Assembly: GCA_020746105.1 (NCBI GenBank) | Contig: CM036619.1 | Coordinates: 53,924,635 to 53,988,634 of the forward strand | From: Trogon surrucura | Taxonomy: Eukaryota; Chordata; Aves; Trogoniformes; Trogonidae | Direction of reading: 5' to 3' | Length of the DNA stretch: 64,000 nt | Shown here: positions 1 to 11,225 of the stretch, piece by piece | Layout: the number at the start of each line of letters is the position of its first letter | Position numbering within the stretch: the stretch's first letter is position 1 | Program-made: the position numbers and the translations under genes | Notes under the pieces: model-generated | What the model saw: the letters and a program-made list of their open reading frames with translations, nothing else | Databases searched by the model: none | Told to the model about the DNA's origin: nothing

Positions 1-311
1 TTAGTGCCATAATTAAAATATAGATGGTGTATTAATATACCTTGGCACCTGATATTTTTTTTAAATGTAAAGTTAAAAGTCATCTAAATATTGATCTTAA
101 ATGTCCTTCCTTTAACTCTAAGCATGTTTTGTCAGGTTCTGAATAACAAAACCTCGCCTCGATAACCAAGTTGTGCGTTATTCAGTGTTGAATGACCCTC
201 AGAACAATGAACTCTGGGTGCATGCCAAAGTCCACCAAACTCACTGGGAGTTTTCCTAATTACTCAGCCAGCTTCACATTAGACTTTTGTAGGCAAAAGG
301 GCTGTGTTTAC

Positions 312-368
312 CTGCAGGTTCTTCCTCAGTGACAATAATCTGTCCAGTCCAGGGAGCAGAAGGGTGAC
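312..368 (-). CDS. MYOM1: MYOM1 coding exon 12: linker before FnIII domain 2
   Basis: A 57-base exon giving residues about 616-634, SHPSAPWTGQIIVTEEEPA. It matches the PSAPWTGQIIVTEEEP linker known from mammalian MYOM1. Acceptor TTTTGTTTCAG, donor CTGCAG|GTAAAC. The gene continues to the left of position 1; no further exon is seen between 1 and 311. Confidence 0.92.
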
Positions 369-1977
369 CTGAAACAAAAGCCAGAGGTATCATGGAAATG
401 GAAGACTTCAGGAACTTTTGAAAAAATGATAAAACCAACTCTTCTGTGGTTCAAAACTACATTTGAAACATTCACGTGAGCTCCATTTTTGGTTATTGCT
501 GTGACTGCTGCTAGTTACCCAAGCTAGTTGTAGACTTACCAGCTTGAATATTGAGAGCAACTCAGGAATCAATGCAGCTAGAGAATTTAATCCACTGAAA
601 CATCTATTCCTTCCTGAAATGTCACTGAAGTCACCTAGGTGACAAGCAGAGGTATTTGGCTCACTCAGCTCATCATTTTCAGACAATTAACTTCAACTTT
701 ATTTTTCATACTCCATTCATTTGGTTTAACAGCTCATTCATTAAAGGAACAGCCAAATTCCTACAAGCTGCTCTTTGTCTCTTTTTAACCACCTTCCTTC
801 ACATTACTAGCTTTCAAATCATAGGTCACAGTCACATGCAGGAACAGCTCAGCCTGACTAAACATCCACCTGATATGATTCGGGTGGCTCTCAGCACCTC
901 TCTGTATTCATATGATTGCAGTTACGCATTCAGCTATCAGCCAGGCCAATGCACTTCCAGAGATAATTTTTGCAAGTGCTATTCTTCACCTCCACATGCT
1001 TCACCACACGATGGTTGATCTGTTTTGGAGATGTGAGCAGAGAGGGAGCAGGTGGGGAGAAAAGAGAACCATGAGGTATGGGAGGAGGAGGTATAACGGG
1101 AACAGGCCACCAAGAGCAGATTGCATCTCCTGAGGCAGATTCCATGCTTCCCAATGAGATGAAGAGGCCTTCTCCAGACTTCAGATTTCACATCTACCTG
1201 ATCACGATGTTTCCTAGTAGTGCCAAACCTCCTTCCTCTGGTCTTTTGTTTTTATTTTGCATAGGAATCTTGATCATCTGACTGCAGTCTGTTGCTTGCA
1301 GCATTATATACTGTAAGACATATGAGCTGGGACTGTGGGAGCCCTGTAGCTTTGCATACAATACCCCTTCACATTGGACCATTTTAAAGAGTAAAAACAT
1401 CAAAAACAAGTAGAAGTAATTGGATTTCAGGCATATTATTTTGGCATGTGGGCAGAGAGGTATATTTGGAAGCAAAATGTCTGGGATTTTTGCCAGGCCA
1501 CAGGAGAAATATCCTTGGCTTGTAAAATGTTAACTTTGAAGCAGAGAGCTTGAGATGTGTTGGGCTACCCTGGTATTGTGCTGATGTTACTGCAAGACTT
1601 TGATTGTCACATGAGCACAGAATCAGCCACCCTTGTCTGTGGCTCAGAGAGAGGCTATTCACGGGATCTGTTCAGCTGTTTTGTTGGCCAAACAAAAGCA
1701 AATCTCTTCAGGCAATTAGCTTCTTCCCCCTTCCTGCGAGTACAGAGCGTACCACCACAGCCAGCCATAGCCTTTACAGCGGAGAGAGCACTCTGTGTAA
1801 AGGGCACCGAGATTTCTTCCTGGCAAAGCTGTCTCCAAAGAATATTTTGGTTTTGCATTGCTCCCTCTAGTGGGATTTCGAAGGCTTAGGAGTAGACAGT
1901 CATAATGTGGGTTTTTTTCTTTTAATAAGTTGTGACTACTTGAACCTCTCAGGCAACCTGCAAAAAGCACATCTTAC
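369..1977 (-). other. MYOM1 intron between coding exons 11 and 12
   Basis: Unique AT-rich intronic sequence of about 1.6 kb with canonical ends. The open frames inside show no family resemblance. I see no repeat of recognisable type. Confidence 0.7.
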
Positions 1978-2177
1978 TTCTAAGCCTGGCTCTGTCAGCA
2001 GGATCCAGAGCAGCCACAGGCTCTGACACCCGGGACGGTAGGCTGATGCCAGCTTTGTTCACAGCTCGGACTCGGAAAATGTAGGAACGGCCTTCAATCA
2101 AACCAGTGACAGGAAAACGAGCAAACTTCACGGGAGTCTCATTGCACTGGGTCCAGTGGGTGGTGCCAACCTCACAC
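1978..2177 (-). CDS. MYOM1: MYOM1 coding exon 11: second half of fibronectin III domain 1
   Basis: A 200-base exon (residues about 549-616). It includes CEVGTTHWTQCNETPVKFAR and the FnIII signature LIEGRSYIFRVRAVNKAG, followed by SEPVAALDPAD, which begins the linker to FnIII domain 2. Acceptor TTTGTATTTTTCAG, donor TTAGAA|GTAAGA. Confidence 0.96.
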
Positions 2178-4263
2178 CTGAAAAATACAAACAGCAAGAG
2201 CCATGCTGGTAAGGGAAAAGCACAAACTTGGGGCACCCATCCCCCTTCACAGCTTAACCACATGTTCAGGTTCATTGACTGGTCCATACTAGTTTCCTCA
2301 GCAGCGTTGTATACTGGTGACATCAAAGCAGCTGCACCAAGGAGTCAGGGCTCTTGTACCAGCTGAGCATGCACTAAATCCCTTGCAGCTGCACCTCTTC
2401 TTTCCTGAACTGAGGAAGGGACATAAGCAGAATCCCTTCACTGTTTAAACCCTCCAAAGTATGCTTAGAGAGTGTCAGCTCCACCATACTTTAAGGGACA
2501 TGGAATACATTTATCTTTTGCAGTTGCTAGAAGGCGACTAGTTCGTCTTTCATGCAGAGTGCTCCCCTGGACATCCTGCAAAATGAAGGGCTTCATGGGC
2601 TGTGGAGACCTCTGTTGAGAGTTCTGTGACCAGCCCAGCACACAGAGGGCTGTGAGTGGGGTTAAAGTTGGGCACTTGGCCAGACCCTGCTTTGAACACC
2701 TTTAGAGCTTCCAAGGGAGCCTGGAGCACAGTGGCTGCAGCCACTGCGATAACAGGACCTGGTGTGGTGGCGTTGGTCCTACTGCTGCAGAGACTCACAT
2801 CTGGCAGGAGGCTGGTTTCTGGCAGAAGGAAGAGATAATCAGCAGCAGGGAGGGATCAAAGTGAGTTGGTTCTCAAGGAGCCAGGAGTAGCTTGTGAGGA
2901 TGGCTTCCCAGTATCCAGCAACATGATCAACAGGAACATGAACTAGCAGCTCGGGAAAGACTTTTTATTGCTGGTGATATATCTGTCAAAGTGAGCGTTA
3001 CAGTGCCTACCCAGATTTCCTGGCACACACAAGCGACTCTTTTCTGGGAATTGTTACTGTCTTGCTCAGGGCAGTTTTGTGGTTCTGGTTTCTGCTTGGG
3101 GCAGAGGATGTCCGAGCTTTGCCTCGGATTTTACCACAGACTGATTCTGCTGCCTCAGGTGATATGCTCACTCTACAAGGCAGTTAGGGGCTACCCTGGC
3201 TGAGTATTTGGGTGCCTAAATAACTTTGGTGAGATTGAATACTGGAGAGCTGTAACACAGCTTTGAATTTAGGAACAAATGTAGAATAAAGGAGGTGAAC
3301 ATAAAAGGAAAAGCAAAATGCCATTTGTCTTGCAGTTACTCTGAGTGATAACAACCTTCAATAGCCTAGTATTAAAATGAGATATTATTTTTCAGAGTCT
3401 AGTCCTATATTTTGTTTAGGATTTTTCAATGAATGTTAAAGAGTTGTAGCTTAGACATACCACAGCCCAGTTACAGCAGCAACCAACCCTCTTAAGTTAT
3501 CAAACCAGTAAAATTCTATTTGAATTGAGTGTACTGATGTTAGATTTGTTTCACAAAGCAATGCCCTCGTTTTACAGATATCTACTTCATGTATAAATAA
3601 TTGCATAATATAGTGGCATATTTGTTATATATATGCATATACATGTGTGTGTATATATATGTATATATATAAAATGCTCCGAGTTTTTTATACACATCTG
3701 AATAAGCCCACAGGAACTCCACATTACTAAGGATGAATTCTGTTACTGCAATTCAAACAAATATTACCAGCTTTACAGATCATTGCAAGTCTCAAAATAC
3801 TGACTGAACTTCTTAAATCCCAATTTCTGGAATCCCACCACTGTGTGACACATCCAACTCGCTTTGAGACAACACTTTTCTTTCTGGTACGTGGCAGCTA
3901 TTTTGGAAAGAGGCAGGAAAGCACCAACAAAGAAGGGGCCACAGCCGCCTGAGGAAGGAGCTGATCCTGCAAGCTACCAAACACTGCAAAGTCCCAAGGC
4001 CTTTCAAGCGAAGGCTGAGCTAGGCAGTGTCTTGCAGAGTCCTTTTTATGTAGTTAAATTAAGCAGGACATAATTATTTCCATGAAAGTTAAATCAGGCC
4101 CAGCCAATCTAAAAGAAAAAGAAAAACAACGATTTTCTTCCAGACAGCAACAAGAATGAAATTAACAACTGATCATTTTATCTCCTGCTTTTTAATGTAC
4201 TTTTAGGGTTTTGCGTTAGAGTGAGCAGCAATAAGAATTCTCCAGTCCAGCATGCTCACTGAC
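2178..4263 (-). other. MYOM1 intron between coding exons 10 and 11
   Basis: About 2.1 kb of intron. It contains an alternating AT/GT microsatellite at about 3628-3672 (TATATATGCATATACATGTG type). Nothing else is recognised. Confidence 0.7.
3628..3672. repeat. TA/TG dinucleotide microsatellite
   Basis: Imperfect run of TA with a short TG core, ATATATGCATATACATGTGT followed by more TA. Probably length-polymorphic. Confidence 0.8.
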
Positions 4264-4405
4264 CTGTCAATGAAATATCCGAGGATGGGGTTTCCTCCGT
4301 CGACAGCGGGTTGCTTCCAGGAGACAATGACGTAATCTTTGTTGGCATCTAAGCACTGCACATCCAGTGGAGCGCCAGGAGCTCCAGGGATTTCAGCATC
4401 AGCAT
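4264..4405 (-). CDS. MYOM1: MYOM1 coding exon 10: first half of fibronectin III domain 1
   Basis: Residues about 502-549. It starts with DADAEIPGAPGAPLDV and contains the FnIII core Trp531 in VSWKQPAVDGGNPILGYF. FnIII domains of myomesin form the elastic middle of the molecule. Acceptor ACCTCATAG, donor GACAG|GTCAGT. Confidence 0.95.
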
Positions 4406-7400
4406 CTATGAGGTTGGAGACACACGTTTTCAAATGCGACCCACAGTTCTTTCACAATTATTAAACTTTAAGGACTGAACTCCATTCCTACTAAGCCAAA
4501 AAAATAAGTTCCATTACCGGCTTCAGAAAGTATTTGGTTTTGTATCACCAGGGTTTTTCTAGGTTTTGGTTTTCTTTTTGCCGTGTTTACAAATGTTACA
4601 CCATACTGCAAATGTAATTCACCTAGGCACGTTGAATAAAATTAGTAACATGCATTCTGGTTAGGTAGCTGCCAGAGACACAGCTGAACTGAAAACTTGG
4701 CAGACTGTCTATTTACTTGCCATTCTACTTAGGAGAAGAGGATGTTATCTTGCCTTGCGGTCAGGCAATAGCTCAATCAAAAGTATTCCCCTACTGGATA
4801 TACAACACTGAATTAAATCCCTTATCTCCACACATAGTCCTTCATTGTTTGTTTTTGGTTAGCTATGAACTGCAAAGGTATCAAAACCTTTTGAAGTTTA
4901 TGTTATCACTGTGAAATATAACCTTCATAAGGATGAGCATATTGTTCCTTTCAAGTGTTTATCACAAATCTGGGACTGCTGGTGTCAAAGGGCCTTGACT
5001 CCAGCATCAGCTTTTGGACCTGTCTTATCTAAAGCTTTAAAAACCAGAGCACAGTGCTGGGCATTGGGGAATTTTACTGTTTACACTGTCAGAGTCTGAT
5101 TTGTGAGATGAGGTAATTTTCAGATAGAGAAAAAGTGACTTTTGCAGGAAAATCGTATGAAAGACTTTCAAAGAAGAGAAGTTGTTTCTCTGCAGAATAA
5201 CATCAATTTGTACAATTGCACGTAGCATTTTTCAAGCCCTGTTGTGAGCTACTTCAAAAGACGACGTGACTTAAGCAAGAAAGATGTATATACCTGAAGA
5301 AAAAATTATTTTTCTAGTAAATATTATTCATACATTGCATCTAAATCCCAGACTTCTTAAAAAGGTTTGATGCTTCAAGTATTACAATATACAGTAATCC
5401 CTATTTTTCATGTTTTTGGCTTTCAGAAGAAATGCCTTATAAGAGTATTTAACATGCTTCATTAAGTAAAACAGTAGGCTTCAGGAAAAAAACCCACACT
5501 TAAAGCCGTGTCTTCTCTTAAAGGCAGAGTAGCATCACATGGAGCTTTTGAAGGTGCACCAAAGTTACCGAGTCCAGTTCTAATTACACTTACCTTGATG
5601 TATATTTTAAAAACAATAACATACAGCGTGTGCAATCCAGTTAATATAACAAAATAATAAGAATGTTAAGAGTAATAATAATATGTCTTCAGTGATCTTC
5701 CTATGAAAAGTTTCAATTGTCCATATTTACCACTTGAAGGAACATGAGAACCACAGTTTCTTTCCAAGACGGAGTGGGAAATAGCTGGCACAACGAGCAC
5801 TGCTGCTCCTAACCTTCTCTGGGAGGTTAGGATTTCATCCCTCACGGCTTGCTGACAAATGCTGACCTGTAGCCATGACAGAACAGTCACACACACCCTC
5901 TCCGCCTGCCTAAAGACTTAACGTTATGAGACTGATTAGTGCATCGCTCACTCCCGTCGATACACAGGGATTTCTGTGCGTGACACAGAAAGACAACTGT
6001 TTGTGTTTAATTACCACAGCCAGCCATTTAGAGCAAATTTGTTTAAGGTTTAGGAGGAGCAGTGAGGAATATACTAGCCAACTGAGACTGTGGGGACCAT
6101 TTCAGTAGGAATGTAGACTGTAATTAATATAATTAGAATTTGGCAAACACATCGATTGACTTGCAAGATACTCTGGTGAAAGGGGCAGTGGGTTCATAGT
6201 CAGGTCATACCTGCGTTGCTAGATGTAACAGGAATGAGGGTGATCATTTATTTATATGGCAGCACAATTTAAAATAAAGCAAGAAAGACGAGTCTTATTT
6301 CTTGTCACAGATGCTCATTTCAGTTGACTTTTTTCAGGTGATGAAAACATCTGCTTCAGTCATATTTTCTGAGCAGACTGTTATCTCAAACAGCTCTGCT
6401 GGACTTGGCAACACAGTGCCATTCTGGGCACGGTCTCAGAGCCAAGAATTTCCAGAGGCTTTTGAATTAGCATTACACACTTCAGCTGCTTTTAGCAGCT
6501 GGGACAGATATAGAATCAGCATGCAACCTAATAGCCATGGCTCCTTTTAAAGAAATACTTCTCTAACAGAAATTCAAAGAAGTTTTTCATGGTACAAGCA
6601 AACAACAGCCGGAGAAACGACATTTTAATTCTACATTTTGCTGCTTTGCGTTAGAGAATCACAGAATGGTTGAGGTTGGCGGACAACTCCATTTATCACC
6701 TAGATCCAGCTCAAAGCAGGGTCAGATAGAGTTGGTTGCCCAGGATTGTGTCTGGGTAACATTTTCCAGTGTTCAGCTACCTTTGCTGAATGTTTTCTTA
6801 CGTTTAAATGAGCTTTCCTGTGTCTTAATTTGTGCCCATTGCCTCTTGTCACCTCCTCAAGCTGCTGGCAATACTCTTCCCAAAGCATACCAGGATGCCT
6901 CTGAGCTTATTTGCAACAAGGGCACACATTCATCTTGGTGTCCACCAGGAATCCCAGGAAAAGTGTCTTTCCAGCCAGCGGGCTCCCAGCCTATACTGGT
7001 GCATGAGCTTATTCTTGCCCAGATGGAGATCCTTGTATTTCCCTTCCACTGTATTTTTTCCTACATTGTGCATTAGAGAGAATGCCTCAAATGGTGCATA
7101 AAATCTCGATCACAACAATGCAGTTTAGCTAGCAGTGAGATGTTTACAAAAACACATTCTAAAGTTATTATGAAGATTTTTCACAGGCTGAGATTGAGAA
7201 AGAGTACTGAAGTTACATCAACAGCGTACATTTCCTCCTCAGAATCCCAATGGGGTTTAGAAGTCCTCTAGCATGTGACACCAAAGCATGAGATATGCAT
7301 TCAGTTTCTCCAGAAATAACAATTGGAAGCTACATTGCAAGAATCAATTAATAGAAAATAATTATTTTCTTTTTATCGGGGAAAAAAAGCACCTTAAATG

Positions 7401-7471
7401 TCTGAGACTGATTTTGCCAGCATGTTTTCCTCATTTCTCTACTGAGTTTCGTTCACAAGACAGTATCCTAC
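4406..7471 (-). other. MYOM1 intron between coding exons 9 and 10
   Basis: About 3.1 kb of intron. Its right part holds a diverged minus-strand CR1 (6656-7060). The rest is AT-rich with no recognised feature. Confidence 0.7.
6656..7060 (-). mobile_element. CR1 LINE 3' fragment, diverged, with internal deletion
   Basis: The left end reads AATCACAGAATGGTTGAGGT, the complement of a CR1 3' tail. Further right, TTTGTGCCCATTGCCTCTTG and CCCAGCCTATACTGGTGCAT are complements of CR1 3' region sequence. The blocks are closer together than in a full element, implying internal deletions. It lies in a MYOM1 intron in the same orientation as the gene. Old copy, clearly decayed. Confidence 0.8.
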
Positions 7472-7633
7472 CTCGAACAAAGACATAGTTGCTGTATTCT
7501 TCATAGTATTCTCCCATCACCACTCGTAGAGTGTAAAGACCTTCATCTTCCTTATTTGCATGATTCAGTGTTAATGAAGCGTGCTCACCGCTCCAGTGCA
7601 TCTGGACCCATTTGGATGGTGCAATAAGAACAC
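7472..7633 (-). CDS. MYOM1: MYOM1 coding exon 9: second half of Ig-like domain 2
   Basis: Residues about 448-502: VLIAPSKWVQMHWSGE, then NKEDEGLYTLRV (D-E-G-x-Y turn) and YEEYSNYVFVR. The F-strand position normally Cys is Arg, so a canonical disulfide is not expected. Acceptor AATTTCTAG, donor TTCGAG|GTAGGA. Confidence 0.95.
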
Positions 7634-8247
7634 CTAGAAATTATAGAATTTCATTATGAGAATGAGCTGGATGGATTCTGAATATGGAGAATTGGTTGGA
7701 ACGGATTGGAAATACATGAGATACACATGAGATATACATGAGATATACATTAGATCATTTTTGTTATGCAACTTTCTGTCTTTGAACACAATCAATATTA
7801 CAGCTAATTCTGCTCTCATGCCACTTTTGTCTTTGTTTTCAAAGTGTAACTTCAGAACGCAACAGCTTTTTTATCAGCTGTCACATAACATGTTTGTGCA
7901 ACCACTTAAGAAATGTCTTGGCATTTAAAAAACAGTAGAAGCTGTGTGGGCTCCGTAGATGGGCCACACAGATGTTGGATGGAGCTGATCAAAATGCTTC
8001 AAATTTGATTTTTTGTTAAGAAAGAAAAAATCTCTAAGAAGACATTTTCACTGTGCTTTGTCAGTTTTCTGGCTGTGGTTTCACTGCAAAATGCTAAATT
8101 TTGAAAAACTTTTAATTGAAAAAGATAAAATATTACTGTTTGGAAATCTGAGAAAGTCATGACCAAATCATAATGTTCACATATGCTGAAAAAAGTAAAG
8201 ATTTACATGAAAGAAATTTGCTTTTTTTTCTTGTCAAACATTCTCAC
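7634..8247 (-). other. MYOM1 intron between coding exons 8 and 9
   Basis: A 614-base intron. It includes an 11-base tandem repeat at 7714-7757 and is otherwise featureless. Confidence 0.75.
7714..7757. repeat. 11-base tandem repeat, four copies
   Basis: The unit ACATGAGATAY occurs four times in a row with few changes (last copy ACATTAGATCA). Confidence 0.8.
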
Positions 8248-8412
8248 CATTTCTGTACCATTCGATGTCTGGTTTGAAGCGCTTGATATCAGGACTGATG
8301 ACAACTGTGCAGCCCAGACTCATCGTCTCACCTTCTCTCCCAAAGGCTACATCAAACTTGTCAACAAAGCTTATTTCAAACCTGGAAGCATAGCCATGCG
8401 GGGTAACACCAA
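8248..8412 (-). CDS. MYOM1: MYOM1 coding exon 8: first half of Ig-like domain 2
   Basis: Residues about 393-448. It reads GVTPHGYASRFEISFVDKFD, then the Ig B strand with Cys427 (MSLGC) and core Trp444 (IEWYRNG). This region is strongly conserved with mammalian myomesin-1. The donor is AAATG|GTGAGA and the acceptor CCTTATACAG. Confidence 0.95.
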
Positions 8413-9930
8413 CTGTATAAGGGAAAAAGAAATGTGGCTGTTTACTTCTTCATTTGTGACGAGAGTAGGAAGTAAAAATACCCAATGATTATGAGTACAA
8501 TCTCAGGTAAAGTTTAAGGTATAAATAGAAACTGTATATATTCAGTCATCATCTTCAGAGGAAGCTGCAGTGTTAAATAATCCATGCCCTTACTGTTACG
8601 GAGAATCAACTATTTCTCTATTCATACAACTATAGTTCTTACAGCTACTTCATTTTATAAGGCAGTGGCTTCTGCAGAATTTTATTCCAGAACTTCCAAA
8701 ACTTCAGATCCAGCATTTTATCATAAGGTTTGTTTTACAACTTAAAATATATCTGTTTACGACTAATGATTGTTGAGGTCAAGCTGATCTTTAGCTTACA
8801 TGGTTCTTTTCTTCCCCTGTTGTCCTGATTTTAGCTAAAACCCCCAATTCCATTTAGTAATTTTTACTTTCCAGTTTAGTCTCTTCTAAAAGGCTGCACG
8901 TTCTGAAGTCAGCAGCATGTTTTTGCAGACAGTGTGTGCTACTGGCAGTGATAACACCTGATGTTTACAGTCACTGCCTGGGACTGCTATACTTATGCTT
9001 ATACTTATTCCTGTAGTGACCAAGGCCACTGCTGGCTCTTGTGTGTCACGCTGGGGGTGCTGGGTAGTAAGAAGGGGGCACAAGGAAGTAAAAGGTTGCA
9101 CCTCTTGGGGGGCAATAGACAGGACAGGTGACCAACAAGAGTATTCCATCCCATATACGTCATATTCAGTATAAACTGAGTGATCACGAGGGTTTAGGCC
9201 TCTTCAATGGCCGGTGTCCAGGGAGGACTCCGTCCGATCTTCTGCCTTTGATCCCGATCCCAAATTCCCGTATCCAGCTCCTGTATCCAGCTCCTGCCAC
9301 TGCTGAGCCTGGGGCTTCCCCAGTGCCACCTGCTCTGTAGCATCAGTGGGGGGGGACAGGAGTCGGGTTTGATATCAGTTTGGTATCACATGGCATACAA
9401 GGGTGGATTGTCTTAACATCATGGGTGTATCTATGCAAGACTGTAAATCACTTCAAAATGTAGGGTTCTTGGGTAAAAGAAACTACAATTTTTACCTTGA
9501 TATAGGCAAAACATTCAAAATGGGTTGTCGTTACTTAGTATTTTCTATGCATTTTCACAACACATGGAATCGCATAGCGGCAGACAGGAATGATTAAGTC
9601 AACTACTCTACGTAAGTACATACACCCTCCTGCTTTTTCTTCCAGGCAATGTTTTACACATTCACAAAAAAAATGAAGTGTCTCTCTCTTTGATAGATTT
9701 TATTCCACAGCAAAGTGCAATAATAAAAGGTGGTTTCTTACACGAGCAAATAGCCATAGACCCAAACGGCAATGCCATTTTCCCCTATAGGTGAGGCCAA
9801 TGCCATCTGAAATTGTAGAGCTCAGACCTCCTTCCTTTTTAAATAAAGCTACAGAATACTCTGCTTAGTCATTTTTCATGATGTCACACCTGTAAATGGA
9901 TGTGTCAAATAAATATATATTGCAACTTAC
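8413..9930 (-). other. MYOM1 intron between coding exons 7 and 8
   Basis: About 1.5 kb of intron, more than a third of which is an LTR copy (8821-9378). The remainder is AT-rich and unremarkable. Confidence 0.75.
8821..9378 (+). mobile_element. LTR-retrotransposon LTR, 3'-truncated copy
   Basis: Begins TGTCCTGATTTTAGCTAAAA and is closely similar along its length to the solo LTR at 37525-38192; shared landmarks include CTTCTAAAAGGCTGCAC, GCAGCATGTTTTTGCAGACA and TCATATTCAGTATAAACTGA. Similarity stops after GTCGGGTTTGATATCAG, roughly 100 bases short of the intact copy's end, and no flanking duplication is visible, so the 3' end is deleted. It lies antisense in a MYOM1 intron. The 5-base duplication of the intact sister suggests an ERVL-like element, which is an inference. 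Confidence 0.85.
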
Positions 9931-9993
9931 AGCCCACAGGCATGGAAGAAGTTCCAGTGTGCAGAAGACTTGCGTCAATATCTCCTTTGTACC
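9931..9993 (-). CDS. MYOM1: MYOM1 coding exon 7: linker between Ig domains 1 and 2
   Basis: A 63-base exon (residues about 372-393), encoding YKGDIDASLLHTGTSSMPVG. It is the short linker leading into the second Ig domain and too small to find by ORF length alone. It is identified by in-frame joins on both sides, acceptor TTTTCTATCTAG and donor GGGCT|GTAAGT. Confidence 0.92.
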
Positions 9994-10096
9994 CTAGATA
10001 GAAAATGAACAACTTCAGTTACTATCACCAAGAGTCAAAAAGTTGGTAATGTGCATCTTAAAAAAAAAAAACAAAGGAAATATTTTGCAAACGTAC

Positions 10097-10185
10097 TCTT
10101 TACCACGAGGGAAGCATAAGCCGAAATTTCTCCTTTAACATTCATAGCAGAGGCCCGATACTGAGCAATGTCATCAAAATCACAC
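10097..10185 (-). CDS. MYOM1: MYOM1 coding exon 6: end of Ig-like domain 1
   Basis: An 89-base exon giving residues about 342-372, CDFDDIAQYRASAMN then VKGEISAYASLVVK. The D-x-A-x-Y turn of an I-set domain is present, but the usual F-strand Cys after the Tyr is replaced (YRA), a feature I also remember in mammalian MYOM1, so this Ig domain probably lacks the normal disulfide. The donor is AAAGA|GTACGT. Confidence 0.94.
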
Positions 10186-11132
10186 CTAAAATGATAGAAA
10201 TGATTAGGCAGGGCACTCATTTACTCCTTGGCATAGTGCCTCCTATGTTTTATACTAAAGAAACCCTTAGAAATTTGGGTTAAATCTATAAAAAAAGTAA
10301 AAGCTTGGGAAACAGACACACTGGACTGATTGTAGCCTTTAAGTTTTTCTCAGTATTGAAAATCCAGTGTTTGAAATAACTGTCTCTTTTCAAGTATCAC
10401 TTACACATTTGAAATTGAGAATAGAGCAAAAGTAGGAAAAGGCTGTCTAATAATATTCATCAAAGCTATTTCTAAGTTATCTCTAATTTATTGTCTCCTG
10501 TGGAGAGATGCCTAATATGGAAGCTGTAGAAATGGTAGATATCATAAAATATATTCAAAGGGCACCTACCAGTATCTAAACTGTCAAATCTAGGTTGTTG
10601 CTGATTATCAGATTAGGTAATTAGGTCTGATGTTTTCAGTGTTTTTGAGTGCAAAGTGACTGCAGTAATTTCCCGTTTGGAGGATGACTATTGTTAAAGA
10701 TCTTTCTTGTGTATAAGTGAGGACATCTCAGTTCTGTTTCTCATTTCAGTAAGCGTCAGAAACTTTGCTATGTTTGAAAAATACAGCAAATGTTGAGCTA
10801 ACTCACATATTTTTACCCTGAACTAGAATTTTCTCATGTTTAACTGTACTCATGCAGCAGGCAAATCGAAAAAGTAGTCACAAATGTCCCATATATTTCT
10901 GACTCAGCCATAAATAGAATAATAATCCAGATAAATTGCTCATTAGATAAATTGTATATATTCTACCGAAGAAAACCAGAACTGATTCAACATCTAGTAG
11001 ACAGCATTCACCTCAGCTGTACAAACTTGATGTCTCTTACATGCCCAAGAGATATGTTCACATTTTGCAGGTCTCAATCCATAGGAAGATTTCATCTTAA
11101 GATATTTGTTAAATTATCTAGTATTTCCTTAC

Positions 11133-11225
11133 GTGCTAATCTCCAGTGAGTGCAGCCCATATCGACTTTCAATGATATACTTGCCAGGGTGAGTCTCTAC
11201 ATTTATGGGGACATTGTTTTTGTAC
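11133..11225 (-). CDS. MYOM1: MYOM1 coding exon 5: middle of Ig-like domain 1
   Basis: A 93-base exon giving residues about 312-342, YKNNVPINVETHPGKY through LHSLEIST. It covers strands C' to E of the first Ig domain. The reading is confirmed by its joins: TG + G upstream makes Trp, and AC + G downstream makes Thr. Confidence 0.94.
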
